Assembly (NCBI GenBank): GCA_000993615.1
Contig: LBWM01000001.1
Span: 176,282-240,281, forward strand
Source of the DNA: Candidatus Peregrinibacteria bacterium GW2011_GWF2_39_17
GTDB taxonomy: Bacteria > Patescibacteriota > Gracilibacteria > UBA1369 > UBA12473
Direction of reading: 5' to 3'
DNA length: 64,000 nt
This document shows, in pieces, positions 17,086 to 25,710 of this stretch. The position numbers and the translations under genes are program-made. The first letter of the stretch is position 1. Every line of letters begins with the position of its first letter. A model generated the notes under the pieces. It did no database searches. It saw only the letters and a list, made by a program, of their open reading frames with translations, and was not told the origin of the DNA.

Positions 17086-18371
17086 GAGAAAACGTAGCCA
17101 TTAAAATAAGACGTGAGTTGGGTTTGAGGAATGGTTTTTTGTTTTCCTGTTTTGAGAATCTTAATGGTGACTTCTTCTTTTTTTATCTCATCCGGTCCAC
17201 AAATCACCACAAAGGGAATTTCTTTTTTGTCGGCATATTTAATTTGTTTGCTTAATTTTTCGGGCTCGAAATAAATTTCGGCATTGATGGCTTCTTTTTG
17301 GAGATTAGTGAGAATTTTGAAAGCGTTGGGAAGAGTGGCTTCATCAAAGTAAGTCACTAAAACTTGAGCATTTAAACGAATCTCATTTAATAAGTTGAGT
17401 TGTTCCATGGCCACCATGATGCGATCAAAACCAAAGGCCACACCCACGCCACTGAATTTTTCCTTACAAAAAAGTCCACACAGGTCGTCATACCGACCTC
17501 CTGCACACACGGCCCCAATAGCTACGTCAGGCAAAAATACTTCATACGTAATCCCCGTATAGTAATCCAACCCTCGGGATAAGCTCATGTCAAATTCAAG
17601 AAATTTTTCATCCAGGCCAAATTCTTGGCAAAGTCTAAAAAAATCTTCAATTTCTTGAGTAGAATAGCTCTTAAGAGAAGCAATTTTTTGAGTGATACTC
17701 CCTTTAAAAAAGAGGACTTTAAGCAAAGGGGGAATGGTTTTTAGGGGTAAAATTTCTTTAAGGCCAGCCGTTACGCCTTCTTCTCCGATTCTATCTATTT
17801 TGTCGAGCATCCGAATCACCTCAATTTGTTTTTCTGGAGGCACATTAAAGCGCCCTAAAATGCTGTTCATGAGGCGGCGGCTGTTGAATTTAATCACAAA
17901 ACGTTCAAAGCCTAGCGTTTGAAAAACATCCGCCATGACTCGCGCAATCTCCGCCTCTGCCACCAAGCTCTGAGTACCAATGACATCGATGTCACATTGA
18001 TAAAACTCGCGATAACGCCCCTTCGCGGGTTTATCGGCACGCCACACGCGTGAGATTTGATATCGCTTAAAGGGCATGGGTAAATTCTGATAATTGGAAG
18101 CCACAAGACGGGCAAAGGGGACCGTTTGATCGTAACGCAAAGCGATTTCTCGGCCGCCGTTGTCTTTGAATTGATAAACGAGTTTATTGTCTTCGCCGTA
18201 TTTCCCTAGCAACGTTTTGGCGTATTCAATGACTGGGGTTTCGATGGTGTCGTAGCCAAATCGTTCAAAGACTGTTTTGATTTTTTGCATGACCGTTTGG
18301 CGTTTTGCCATATCTTTGGGTAGAAAGTCGCGGGTGCCTTTGAGAATTTCAGGAGTGATGTAGGATGACAT
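17082..18371 (-). CDS. hisS: Histidyl-tRNA synthetase
   Basis: A 429-residue class II synthetase: LKGTRDFLP (start), ALRYDQTVPFARL, KRYQISRVWRADKPAKGRYREFYQCDIDV (motif 2 region), LSRGLDYYTGITYE (histidine-binding) and GVAFGFDRIM (motif 3), then a complete C-terminal anticodon-binding domain. HisZ paralogues usually lack that domain and diverge in the histidine motifs, so this is HisS, perhaps also serving HisG. It is the first structural gene of the histidine operon, driven by the promoter/operator at 18396-18425. Confidence 0.9.
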   Translation of the reverse strand: MSSYITPEILKGTRDFLPKDMAKRQTVMQKIKTVFERFGYDTIETPVIEYAKTLLGKYGEDNKLVYQFKDNGGREIALRYDQTVPFARLVASNYQNLPMPFKRYQISRVWRADKPAKGRYREFYQCDIDVIGTQSLVAEAEIARVMADVFQTLGFERFVIKFNSRRLMNSILGRFNVPPEKQIEVIRMLDKIDRIGEEGVTAGLKEILPLKTIPPLLKVLFFKGSITQKIASLKSYSTQEIEDFFRLCQEFGLDEKFLEFDMSLSRGLDYYTGITYEVFLPDVAIGAVCAGGRYDDLCGLFCKEKFSGVGVAFGFDRIMVAMEQLNLLNEIRLNAQVLVTYFDEATLPNAFKILTNLQKEAINAEIYFEPEKLSKQIKYADKKEIPFVVICGPDEIKKEEVTIKILKTGKQKTIPQTQLTSYFNGYVFS

Positions 18372-18395
18372 AGAATTCAGAAGTTATTAGGCGAT

Positions 18396-18425
18396 ATAAT
18401 AATGTGATAATACGTTGATACAAAA
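18396..18425 (-). promoter_or_regulatory. hisS/his operon promoter with putative TrpR-type operator
   Basis: On the minus strand TTGTAT (18423-18418), a 16-base spacer and TATTAT (18401-18396) form a promoter about 25 bases before the hisS ATG. The spacer contains the plus-strand word TAATGTGATAATACGTTG, an imperfect version of the perfect palindrome at the yerC promoter. Across 26 bases (18400-18425 against 18784-18809) only three differ. A repressor bound here would block both promoter boxes. Confidence 0.7.
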
Positions 18426-18483
18426 TGCAAGTATAAAAAATCTCGCTGATTGGCGCGAGAGGGGAGGCTATCGAGATGCTTTT

Positions 18484-18771
18484 TTAGCGACTCAGGCGTT
18501 TGAGCATCAGGGCATAGCCTCCCATGCCGTAATGCAGCCAATGAGCCACTCGGGTTACAGTAGCGGTGCTAGCGCCTGTTTTTTCGCTGATAAGGCGGTA
18601 TGGAATATTTTTATTGACCTGCTTCGCTACTTCCCAGCGCTCACTCATGGCTTTAAGTTCAGAAAGGGTACATAGATCACGGAAAAAGCGCTCACATTCT
18701 TCTGTGGTTTTAAGCTTGAGGATGGCTTGATAGAGGTTGCGAATTTGAAGAGGCAGGATTTCTTTTTGCAT
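18484..18771 (-). CDS. TrpR-superfamily regulator, YerC/YecD type
   Basis: A 95-residue all-helical protein of the TrpR fold. ECERFFRDLCTLSELKAMSERWEVAKQV and LISEKTGASTATVTRVAHWL (the helix-turn-helix) match the YerC/YecD family. Position just upstream of hisS and the whole histidine operon, plus a shared operator at both promoters, makes it a candidate histidine- or aminoacylation-responsive autorepressor. I recall proposals of such a role for YerC-like proteins in Gram-positive bacteria but have not verified them here. About 112 bases separate it from hisS. Confidence 0.85.
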   Translation of the reverse strand: MQKEILPLQIRNLYQAILKLKTTEECERFFRDLCTLSELKAMSERWEVAKQVNKNIPYRLISEKTGASTATVTRVAHWLHYGMGGYALMLKRLSR

Positions 18772-18775
18772 GGGG

Positions 18776-18809
18776 AATATATATAATGTGATAACACATT
18801 AATACAAAA
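18776..18809 (-). promoter_or_regulatory. yerC-like promoter with perfect palindromic operator
   Basis: TAATGTGATAACACATTA at 18784-18801 is a perfect 7-4-7 inverted repeat. It lies between TTGTAT (18807-18802) and TATATA (about 18785-18780) on the minus strand, the same geometry as at hisS. The -10 box is only 8 bases from the ATG at 18771, so the transcript would be leaderless or nearly so. Confidence 0.7.
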
Positions 18810-18860
18810 GACTATATTTTGTCAAGAAAAATAATTGCTTTTGCTACTGTCTTAGGAAAA

Positions 18861-19427
18861 TTAGGTGGTGGTTGTGGCCGGTTCTACCGTTTTTTCTACG
18901 TCAAAAGTGGAAACTACGGCTTGAGCTTCTGCGACACATTGATCGGGATCCTTAGTTGGCATGCGTACTTCAAAAATATAGGGAAAATCCTCAACCTCAT
19001 AACCCACCACGTGCAACAACTGGATTCCAATGGGGTTAAAAACATCTAAAGTGCGAGCTGAATAACGAGTTGTGACGAGCGAACCTTCGATAACCTGGTT
19101 TCCCTCACTTCTGCCCAAACCAGTTGTTCCAGGTAAAATTACGCATTGTCCTTCCGGGTAGTTTTTATTAACCAAGGCAAGCCTATTAGGAGCATCTGTA
19201 ATATCCCATTCCTGTAAGTCCCATTTACTAAGTTCGTAATTAAAGGTAAAATATTTACTCTTTAAATCAAAAGTTTTCATGGTAATGACCTCAAAATTAG
19301 GGTCTGTTGGATCCTTAGAGGTTTGATAATTTTTAGTTTTTCCGATACACCCGATACTGGAAATTATTAAAAAAAGCTCTAAAAGTATGACCAAAAAGTA
19401 ATTAACTTTAAACATTTTTTTAAGCAT
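18861..19427 (-). CDS. Putative lipoprotein of unknown function
   Basis: A 188-residue protein with a basic start and one hydrophobic stretch ending in LIISSIGCIGK, a plausible though imperfect lipobox (Ser at -3). The mature part is mixed alpha/beta with no motif I recognise; FDLKSKYFTFNYELSKWDL and a Thr-rich tail (VEPATTTT) stand out. PsbP-like or similar small lipoproteins have this size, but I cannot assign one. It lies downstream of the methyltransferase gene at 19467 and probably belongs to that minus-strand unit. Confidence 0.55.
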   Translation of the reverse strand: MLKKMFKVNYFLVILLELFLIISSIGCIGKTKNYQTSKDPTDPNFEVITMKTFDLKSKYFTFNYELSKWDLQEWDITDAPNRLALVNKNYPEGQCVILPGTTGLGRSEGNQVIEGSLVTTRYSARTLDVFNPIGIQLLHVVGYEVEDFPYIFEVRMPTKDPDQCVAEAQAVVSTFDVEKTVEPATTTT

Positions 19428-19466
19428 GGGAATTGGAATTTTTAAATTATAAAAAATAATAATTAA

Positions 19467-20357
19467 CTAGAGGGAGGCTTTTAAGGTTTTGGGCTTTTCT
19501 AATACAAAATACAAAGTTGATAGAAACATTTCACGCAAAAACGGCAGTTTAGCTAATATTTTAAATATTTTTTTATTAAATGTTGAATAATAATTCGCTT
19601 CTACTTTTATCAATTTCTGCTTTTCAAGTTTTTTTAGTATTTTTTCAAATTTCCTGACCGAAATTCTGTTTAAATAGGAAATCCGCTCAAGTCCTTTTTT
19701 GTCTTTTGAAATGCGAAAATTAATCCTTTTTTCTCCATTTTGAAATTTCTTCACGGCTTGTTTATAAAGAGCGATTCTGAAATTTTCTGTTGTGAATAAA
19801 TGCAGCCAAGGGATAGGCAAGACATCCCATAAATGATGTCCAAAAAAATAGTAGTATCCTTCAAAATTAATATAAATTTTACCGCCTGGTCTTAACACCC
19901 TTAATGCTTCTTGTAATGTCTTTTCGGTATCTGGTATATGCTCAATCGCATCATTGAAGATAACCATATCGAAATAATCATTGGGAAGGTGGCTTTTCAT
20001 GGCATCATCCACTAGAAAATGACATTTTTTTTCTATTTTTTTTTCTAAAGCTAGGTTTTTTGCCTGGGCTATAAAGCCTTCACTAATATCAATTCCATAA
20101 ACTTCCCTAGCCCCATTGATGGCCAAAAAAATACTTTTCCCACCACCACCACAAGCAAAGTCAACAATCTTTTTACCTTTTATTTTCCTTTGAAAATCAC
20201 CAAAGCGATTATATTTTTCAAAAACATTAGGAGCGTTTAGTAGTTCAAAATTTGCATAACTCAAATCGGAATCAGTATCTTTTTCATTAAAAGGATGCGG
20301 TTTTAGAGGGAAAAAAGAATTAAGCTTAAGGAATAATTTTATAAGGATTTTTTGCAT
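19467..20357 (-). CDS. SAM-dependent methyltransferase, class I
   Basis: A 296-residue protein. IVDFACGGGGKSIFLA is motif I of the Rossmann SAM fold, EVYGIDISEGFI is the acidic strand, FDMVIFNDAIEHIP is motif II, and ALRVLRPGGKIYINF is motif III. The C-terminal part is Lys-rich and helical. It follows a GT2 glycosyltransferase by 14 bases and a sugar nucleotidyltransferase lies further upstream, so a glycan or lipid methylation role is likely. The acceptor is unknown. Confidence 0.8.
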   Translation of the reverse strand: MQKILIKLFLKLNSFFPLKPHPFNEKDTDSDLSYANFELLNAPNVFEKYNRFGDFQRKIKGKKIVDFACGGGGKSIFLAINGAREVYGIDISEGFIAQAKNLALEKKIEKKCHFLVDDAMKSHLPNDYFDMVIFNDAIEHIPDTEKTLQEALRVLRPGGKIYINFEGYYYFFGHHLWDVLPIPWLHLFTTENFRIALYKQAVKKFQNGEKRINFRISKDKKGLERISYLNRISVRKFEKILKKLEKQKLIKVEANYYSTFNKKIFKILAKLPFLREMFLSTLYFVLEKPKTLKASL

Positions 20358-20371
20358 GTTTTTAAATTTCG

Positions 20372-21238
20372 CTATTTTAAATTTGTGGATTTTTTAGGGA
20401 TTAGAGGTTTACCACGCCATTTCCAGAAATATTTAAGAGCACTAAAAATATGAATCCAAAAAATGCGTCTTAAAAAAAGCAGCAAGAGATTACCATCGGA
20501 AAGCCTTTTGTGATAGTGCACAGCTTCAACTTTAGGATAATAAATCACCTTATATCCGGCGTAATGTAAAGTGCGACACAAATCATAATCTTCCATAAAC
20601 AGAAAAAACCGCGAATCAAATCCTCCCATCTGAAGATATATTGTTCGCTTCATAATAAAATATGCTCCGGTGATTAGGTCTACTTCTTGCACCTCGGCAT
20701 GATTAAAATCTTCCATCAAATAAAGATGGAATTTTTTTTTAAAAGGAGTAATTTTTTTTAAAAATGTCCTTTTGATCACTAAATCCCAAAAGCTCATATT
20801 TCGCCGACAAGAAGGTTGAATAGTTCCATTATAATAGCGCAAGCGAGGAGCCACGATTCCCGCCTTGGGATGCTTTTTTAAATAATCAACAAGTTCTTGC
20901 ATTGTATTATCGTGAACCACAATATCCGTATTGGAAATAATCACGTATTGGCCTTTGGCATGCTTTACTCCCAAATTATTACCTTGTCCGTATCCTAGGT
21001 TTTTTGAGGATTCGATTAATCGAATCCTCTTGTCCTTATGAAGATTACGAAGGTAAGGCAAGCTTTCGTCTGTGGAGTTATTATCCACCACAATAATTTC
21101 ATATTTAAAATTGGTTTTGCTTTTTTCAATGGCCTCCACACACATCTTAGGGAAATATTTGTGATTGTAATTCACTACAATAACGGAGACGAGTGGAGTA
21201 TTTTCCCTTTTTGCAGAAGGATAAATAGCGGTTTTCAT
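20372..21238 (-). CDS. GT2 glycosyltransferase (rhamnosyltransferase-like)
   Basis: A 288-residue inverting GT-A enzyme: VSVIVVNYNHKYF start, IIVVDNNSTDESL, LGYGQGNNLGV, YVIISNTDIVV (DxD-equivalent NTD), LITGAYFIMKR and FFLFMEDYDLCRTLHYAGY. This set is typical of the WbbL/rhamnosyltransferase branch that extends cell-surface polysaccharides. It forms a run with the methyltransferase downstream and the nucleotidyltransferase upstream (10-base gap). Confidence 0.85.
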   Translation of the reverse strand: MKTAIYPSAKRENTPLVSVIVVNYNHKYFPKMCVEAIEKSKTNFKYEIIVVDNNSTDESLPYLRNLHKDKRIRLIESSKNLGYGQGNNLGVKHAKGQYVIISNTDIVVHDNTMQELVDYLKKHPKAGIVAPRLRYYNGTIQPSCRRNMSFWDLVIKRTFLKKITPFKKKFHLYLMEDFNHAEVQEVDLITGAYFIMKRTIYLQMGGFDSRFFLFMEDYDLCRTLHYAGYKVIYYPKVEAVHYHKRLSDGNLLLLFLRRIFWIHIFSALKYFWKWRGKPLIPKKSTNLK

Positions 21239-21247
21239 TAGTGTAAA

Positions 21248-22594
21248 TTATTTTAATTTAGAATGAAGAACTTGGCGTGAAGCTAGTTTTTTTTTACGAT
21301 TTTCTTTAATATCAAGACTTATTTTCCCTGAAACAAAGCTATTTTCAGGAATATTTTGATTAATAGTGAGCCCGGCTCCAATTAATGAATTACTGCCGAT
21401 TTTAATCCCGGGCATAAAAGAAGTATTTACCCCTACCCGAATGTTATTACCGGTAATAATTCCCAGTTTATTTTTTTGAGAATTGATTTTTTCGCCTTTT
21501 ATTTCTACCGCGATATTACCTTCATCAAACCTTAAATTTCCGGTTATGGAACCTGCTCCAAAAGAAACATTATTCCCAATGAGGCTATCGCCAATATAGT
21601 TGGAATGGGTCCAAACTTCATCACCCAAAAAAGACCGCGCTACTTCGGTATTATAGCCGATTACGCAATTTTTCCCGAGATAGGATTCGCGAACCAAAGC
21701 ATTAGTCGCGACCACTGAATCCTTGCCAAGATAAGCAGGGCCTACAATGGTGGCATTTTCGAAAATCCTAACTCCGTCCTCAATAATTACTTCTCCTTTT
21801 ATGGTAACGCTTTTTGCTATTTTGGTGTTGGATGAAAGACGTTTTTTGGGCGAAAGCTGATCCAAAGTTTTTTGAAAAAAGTAAGCCGCAACTTCAAAAA
21901 TATGCCACGGATATTTGATGGCTTGCCAATATCCATCGTAAGGAATCGCTTTTATTTTTATTCCGTCCTTAATCATTTGATCCAGGGCAACTTCGTAGTG
22001 ATCGTCACGACTGCTTTTGGTATTTTTAAGATAAGAATAAAGTGCTTTGGTGTTTTTATGAAGATGCACTACGAGATTTATCAAGTTGCTTGGCTCTTTG
22101 CCTGCCCCTGGTTTTTCGATAATTTGGGTAATTTCCCCTTTGGAATTGGTTTTTAGGTAGCCTCCTGGAAAATAAGATGAGACTTTTTTCCCAAGTAGAT
22201 AACTGTCGAAATTATTATTTCGAGAAGCCTCAAGGATAATTTGGTAAGCTTTACTATCTACCACGTCATTAGTGCTAATGATCATAATTGATTCATTGGC
22301 CTTGAGTTTTGATTTAGCTGCTAGAACAGCTCCAGTCATACCCTGATCCAAATTTTTCTGCAAAGCTACCGCAAAGGCAGAATTTTTATGCTGCTTTTTA
22401 AGAATGGAAAGGAGATTTTTAATGGCTAATAAATTATGTTTTCCGGCCACCACTATAAATTCTTTAAAACCAGCTTTTAAAATAGCCTCAATTTGATGTT
22501 CGATTAGATATTTTCCGCAAAAACGGAGAAAATTTTTGTCTTCAATGGGTTTAACGCGTTGACTGCGGCCTGCGGCCAGCAAAATAACTTTCAT
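21248..22594 (-). CDS. Bifunctional sugar-phosphate nucleotidyltransferase with left-handed beta-helix (GlmU-like)
   Basis: The start at 22594 gives MKVILLAAGRSQRVKPI, the signature loop of sugar-1-phosphate nucleotidyltransferases (448 residues). IISTNDVVDSKAY and DGYWQAIKYPWHI fall in the catalytic domain. From about residue 250 a hexapeptide-repeat helix runs to the end (VIIEDGVRIFENATIVGPAYLG and similar). The layout is that of archaeal-type fused UDP-GlcNAc or glucose-1-phosphate enzymes rather than classic GlmU, whose C-terminus differs. It probably makes an activated sugar for the adjacent GT2. Confidence 0.8.
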   Translation of the reverse strand: MKVILLAAGRSQRVKPIEDKNFLRFCGKYLIEHQIEAILKAGFKEFIVVAGKHNLLAIKNLLSILKKQHKNSAFAVALQKNLDQGMTGAVLAAKSKLKANESIMIISTNDVVDSKAYQIILEASRNNNFDSYLLGKKVSSYFPGGYLKTNSKGEITQIIEKPGAGKEPSNLINLVVHLHKNTKALYSYLKNTKSSRDDHYEVALDQMIKDGIKIKAIPYDGYWQAIKYPWHIFEVAAYFFQKTLDQLSPKKRLSSNTKIAKSVTIKGEVIIEDGVRIFENATIVGPAYLGKDSVVATNALVRESYLGKNCVIGYNTEVARSFLGDEVWTHSNYIGDSLIGNNVSFGAGSITGNLRFDEGNIAVEIKGEKINSQKNKLGIITGNNIRVGVNTSFMPGIKIGSNSLIGAGLTINQNIPENSFVSGKISLDIKENRKKKLASRQVLHSKLK

Positions 22595-22664
22595 GAATTG
22601 AGGATAATTTGTAGCCATTTTAAAGGAAAAATCGTTTTTAGGCCATAGTTCAGGATTTCGACAT

Positions 22665-22694
22665 TTGCTAAAGCTTTTCTTTTTGCTCTATAAT
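22665..22694 (+). promoter_or_regulatory. Putative promoter of the peroxiredoxin gene
   Basis: TTGCTA, an 18-base spacer and TATAAT (22689-22694) precede the ATG at 22721. No Shine-Dalgarno lies in the short A/T-rich leader. Confidence 0.5.
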
Positions 22695-22720
22695 TAAAAA
22701 TTACTACTAAAACTATTTTT

Positions 22721-23200
22721 ATGAATACTAAGTTAAAAGAAGGGCAAAAAGCCCCTCATTTTTCACTTCTCGACGCTTCTTTGCAGCTTTTTTCATTGGC
22801 TGATTTTCAAGGCAAGTGGGTGGTTCTCTATTTTTACCCGAAAGACAATACACCGGGCTGCACAACGGAAGCTTTGGCTTTTACACGTCTTGAATCCGAA
22901 TTTCAGAAGGCGAATGCCGTTGTTTTAGGAGTGAGTAAGGATTCGTGTGCCTCCCATCAAAAATTCATTGATCAACAAAAATTGACGGTGGCGCTTCTTT
23001 CTGATTCTGAAAGTGTGGTCCAAAAACAATACGGAGTGTGGTGCCCGAAAAAATTTATGGGACGAGAGTTTTTAGGAACCGTACGTTCGACGTTTTTAAT
23101 TGATCCAAACGGGGTTATTCGCAAAATTTGGGATGAAGTGAATGCCAAAGGACATGCCGAAGAGGTGCTATCCACCTTAAAATTATTGACTACCGAATAA
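22721..23200 (+). CDS. bcp: Thiol peroxidase, PrxQ/Bcp-type peroxiredoxin
   Basis: A 159-residue AhpC/TSA-fold protein with the peroxidatic Cys in YPKDNTPGCTTEALAFTR. The usual PrxQ resolving Cys five residues later is absent (Ala/Phe there), but another Cys occurs in SKDSCASHQKF. EFLGTVRSTFLIDPNGVI is the conserved C-terminal strand. It reduces hydroperoxides, probably with thioredoxin or another thiol. It is transcribed alone, facing the purP-like gene whose stop is 40 bases away. Confidence 0.92.
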   Translation: MNTKLKEGQKAPHFSLLDASLQLFSLADFQGKWVVLYFYPKDNTPGCTTEALAFTRLESEFQKANAVVLGVSKDSCASHQKFIDQQKLTVALLSDSESVVQKQYGVWCPKKFMGREFLGTVRSTFLIDPNGVIRKIWDEVNAKGHAEEVLSTLKLLTTE

Positions 23201-23240
23201 AAAAGCCCTTATGAGTCTTCCTGAGCCCCTCTGCCTATGC

Positions 23241-24365
23241 CTAGGTTATCAACTCTACTATTTTCCCCGTTTCCACCGCCTGCCTAAGTTCCAGCGCGAT
23301 TCTTTCTCCGTAACTCAGGCTTTCGCCATGCAGATAGCCGGAATAAGGAGTAAATCTGGTACCTGGTGAACCTGGGATACGCATGGAGACATCAAAAATC
23401 ACGAATTCTTCCTTGCCTTCGTCAGCGGCCACGGCACCTTGTAAGGCAAACGGGCCAATGATGCCCGGAGCGACCTCCTGCTTCATGGTTTTTACGAATT
23501 TTTCACCGATTTCATAGGCCTTTTCCAATAAAGATTCCTTCATGGTCACGGCATAATGCCCGGTTTCGATCATCTTGGGCTTAAAACCCATTCTATGTAA
23601 TGCCCTCTGTTCATTAAAAGGAAGCCGCAAAAATCCATCAAGATCGGTTTGTCGACGAGTGTCCGTGCCCATGAGTTCAAGCTCATTATTCAAAACAGAA
23701 TAGAAAAAATTTAAATTGAGGTGCGCGCCGATGATGTATTCCTCGATCGTGGCCTTATCCAAATCTTCTTTTCTAATTTGCCCTGATGAGATCTTTTTGG
23801 CTGATTCGCTTTCAAAAGACTCTTTATTGTGGGCAAAAAAGAAAGCTCGTTCATAGCTGCGCTCAGCTTCATTAACCTTCACAAGCACCAAGCGATCGAT
23901 TTGATCCTGTGAAGCAAATAATTTCGGCATTCTAATCCCGGCTTTTTGGAGAAGATGATACTGATTAAGCGGTTGATCTCTTTCTTCCAACTTTACACCT
24001 TGTCTAAGCCCGAAAATAGGTACTTTAAATTCATTTTCAACCCTGGAAAAATCCTTAAAATAGACCCAAAAATAGCGATTTTGAATAAAAATAGCATTGC
24101 GTTTGCGAAGTTCCTCCTGAATTTCAGGCTTCAGAACATCATCAAATTGATCCATCAAAATTACTTCATCGATGCAACCACGCCCATCTTCACGGGTCTT
24201 ATAATAATCCGTATATGTTTTTTCGCGGCCTTTTTTAGCCACCACCAGAGTTTGAAATCCGTATTTTTTCGCTCCATGACAAACATCCAGCGCGCTATGC
24301 CCGCCGAGCGAGGCGATGGTGAGATTTTTTAGGTTATAGGTAGTTAGGATTGAGGTAATGTCCAT
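23241..24365 (-). CDS. PurP-like ATP-grasp ligase (divergent paralogue)
   Basis: A 374-residue protein matching the PurP (formate-dependent FAICAR synthetase) family from end to end: TIASLGGHSALDVCHGAKK, RNAIFIQNRYFWVYF, IEEYIIGAHLNLNFFYS, ELMGTDTRRQTD, PGIIGPFALQGAV, FVIFDVSMRIPGSPGTRF. It differs from the second copy (26529-27551) in glycine-rich loops and carries insertions. Archaea with PurP often carry such a second, less conserved paralogue of uncertain role. It may formylate AICAR or act on a related carboxamide ribotide. Confidence 0.85.
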   Translation of the reverse strand: MDITSILTTYNLKNLTIASLGGHSALDVCHGAKKYGFQTLVVAKKGREKTYTDYYKTREDGRGCIDEVILMDQFDDVLKPEIQEELRKRNAIFIQNRYFWVYFKDFSRVENEFKVPIFGLRQGVKLEERDQPLNQYHLLQKAGIRMPKLFASQDQIDRLVLVKVNEAERSYERAFFFAHNKESFESESAKKISSGQIRKEDLDKATIEEYIIGAHLNLNFFYSVLNNELELMGTDTRRQTDLDGFLRLPFNEQRALHRMGFKPKMIETGHYAVTMKESLLEKAYEIGEKFVKTMKQEVAPGIIGPFALQGAVAADEGKEEFVIFDVSMRIPGSPGTRFTPYSGYLHGESLSYGERIALELRQAVETGKIVELIT

Positions 24366-24434
24366 AGGGATTTGCTATTTTATTTAAGTATAGCAAAAAG
24401 AAATCAGGACTAAAACAGGGATTATGGAAAAATT

Positions 24435-25682
24435 TTAGTCTTGTTTATTATTTACCCCCTTATCAGGATTCAGCCTTATTGGTATTGGTGGTCGTTGCTC
24501 CATTTCACTTAACTTATCCTGAATATCTTCCCCATCCCTTAGAGCTTCAAGGAGTAAAGTAGCTCCCTCCCAATCAGGGGTGATTGTTATCATATTTAGA
24601 TCAAGGTCAGGATGATCTGGTTGGTCAATTTTCGATTCATCACTAGCAATTACCGCAGGCTGGGAAGCATCAGGTAATTTTTTACTTTTACGTTTTTTTA
24701 GTTGCGCTTTTAGATGAGCGATAGTTTCTTCAGCCTCTTCAATTTGCTGAGTTAACTGCACAACTTCAGAAGCAGTAAATTTTTCTCGATTTTCTAGTTC
24801 CCTTCTAAGTCTGTCTAGGGCAACATTTCGTTCATCTGTTAGGGTGAAAACCTCCGCTTCTAATAAGGCAATTTTTTTTTGGTCTCTCTCTCGGGTTCCG
24901 TCTATGTGTGTTTGCATTGCTGCTTTTTCGTCTTCTATTCGGGAAGAATAAAGAGCGCCGGATGAGGATTCGGTCATTAATTGAGATTTCATTTCGCTTA
25001 GTTCCAATCTGGCCACTCCTAATAATTTCCTAAGTCCGTTAATTTCTTTTTGCGAAGCTCCTAATTCCGCCCTTGTTTTAAAAAGAGCTTTTAGCGTTTC
25101 CTCATAATTTCTTCCTGCTCTTATTCGTTCGGTTCTTGCTTCTCCAAGTTCTCTTTGGGTTACCTCTTTACTTCTTTTTAAAGATGTAATTTCTTCCTTG
25201 GCTTGAATAGCATGCTTTCTCCATTTTCTAAATTTTTGAGCTAAAAGAGCTAAAATGGCAACGAAAGAAAGTCCGCTTATTCCTTCCGCAGCAGTACGTC
25301 CTGAAATAGGCAAAGAGTCTTGTTCATCCAAGCCCTGTTGTCCTTCGTAGGTTTTGCTCGCCACCTTTTTATCCCCAATTTTCGGCCCAATTTCTGCTGA
25401 TAAAGTTAATTGTTCGCAAGTGTTTGGCATTCTGGCTGCTTTGATAGCTCTTTTTAAGCCATCTTGAGTTAAAGGCCTACCATTTAAAATTAATTCATGT
25501 CTTGTTGCCCCCTCTCCATCTGGATCTGGATTTTCAACAACAATCACACCGTCAACATTTTTTAATTCAGCACCAAGCCCCATTCCAAGAATTCCTAAAG
25601 ATAAATCATTGAGGGTATGGCCATTAATCCCAACAACAATATCAATTGAATTGGGTTGATCCGAATGTAAAGGACTTTCCAT
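24435..25682 (-). CDS. Coiled-coil protein with one membrane helix, unknown function
   Basis: I do not recognise this 415-residue protein. The N-terminal about 115 residues look globular (IDIVVGINGHTL, GVIVVENPDPDGEG, LILNGRPLTQDGLKRAI). A hydrophobic helix at about 133-150 (ISGLSFVAILALLAQKF) is followed by a long charged coiled coil, about 155-335, with many Glu/Arg/Leu heptads. The tail is acidic and Pro-rich. There is no signal peptide. It lies between the two PurP-family genes with the 242-residue unknown gene upstream, probably one transcription unit. Confidence 0.6.
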   Translation of the reverse strand: MESPLHSDQPNSIDIVVGINGHTLNDLSLGILGMGLGAELKNVDGVIVVENPDPDGEGATRHELILNGRPLTQDGLKRAIKAARMPNTCEQLTLSAEIGPKIGDKKVASKTYEGQQGLDEQDSLPISGRTAAEGISGLSFVAILALLAQKFRKWRKHAIQAKEEITSLKRSKEVTQRELGEARTERIRAGRNYEETLKALFKTRAELGASQKEINGLRKLLGVARLELSEMKSQLMTESSSGALYSSRIEDEKAAMQTHIDGTRERDQKKIALLEAEVFTLTDERNVALDRLRRELENREKFTASEVVQLTQQIEEAEETIAHLKAQLKKRKSKKLPDASQPAVIASDESKIDQPDHPDLDLNMITITPDWEGATLLLEALRDGEDIQDKLSEMEQRPPIPIRLNPDKGVNNKQD

Positions 25683-25710
25683 TTTTTAAAATTAGTAAAT
25701 TAAATTATTT

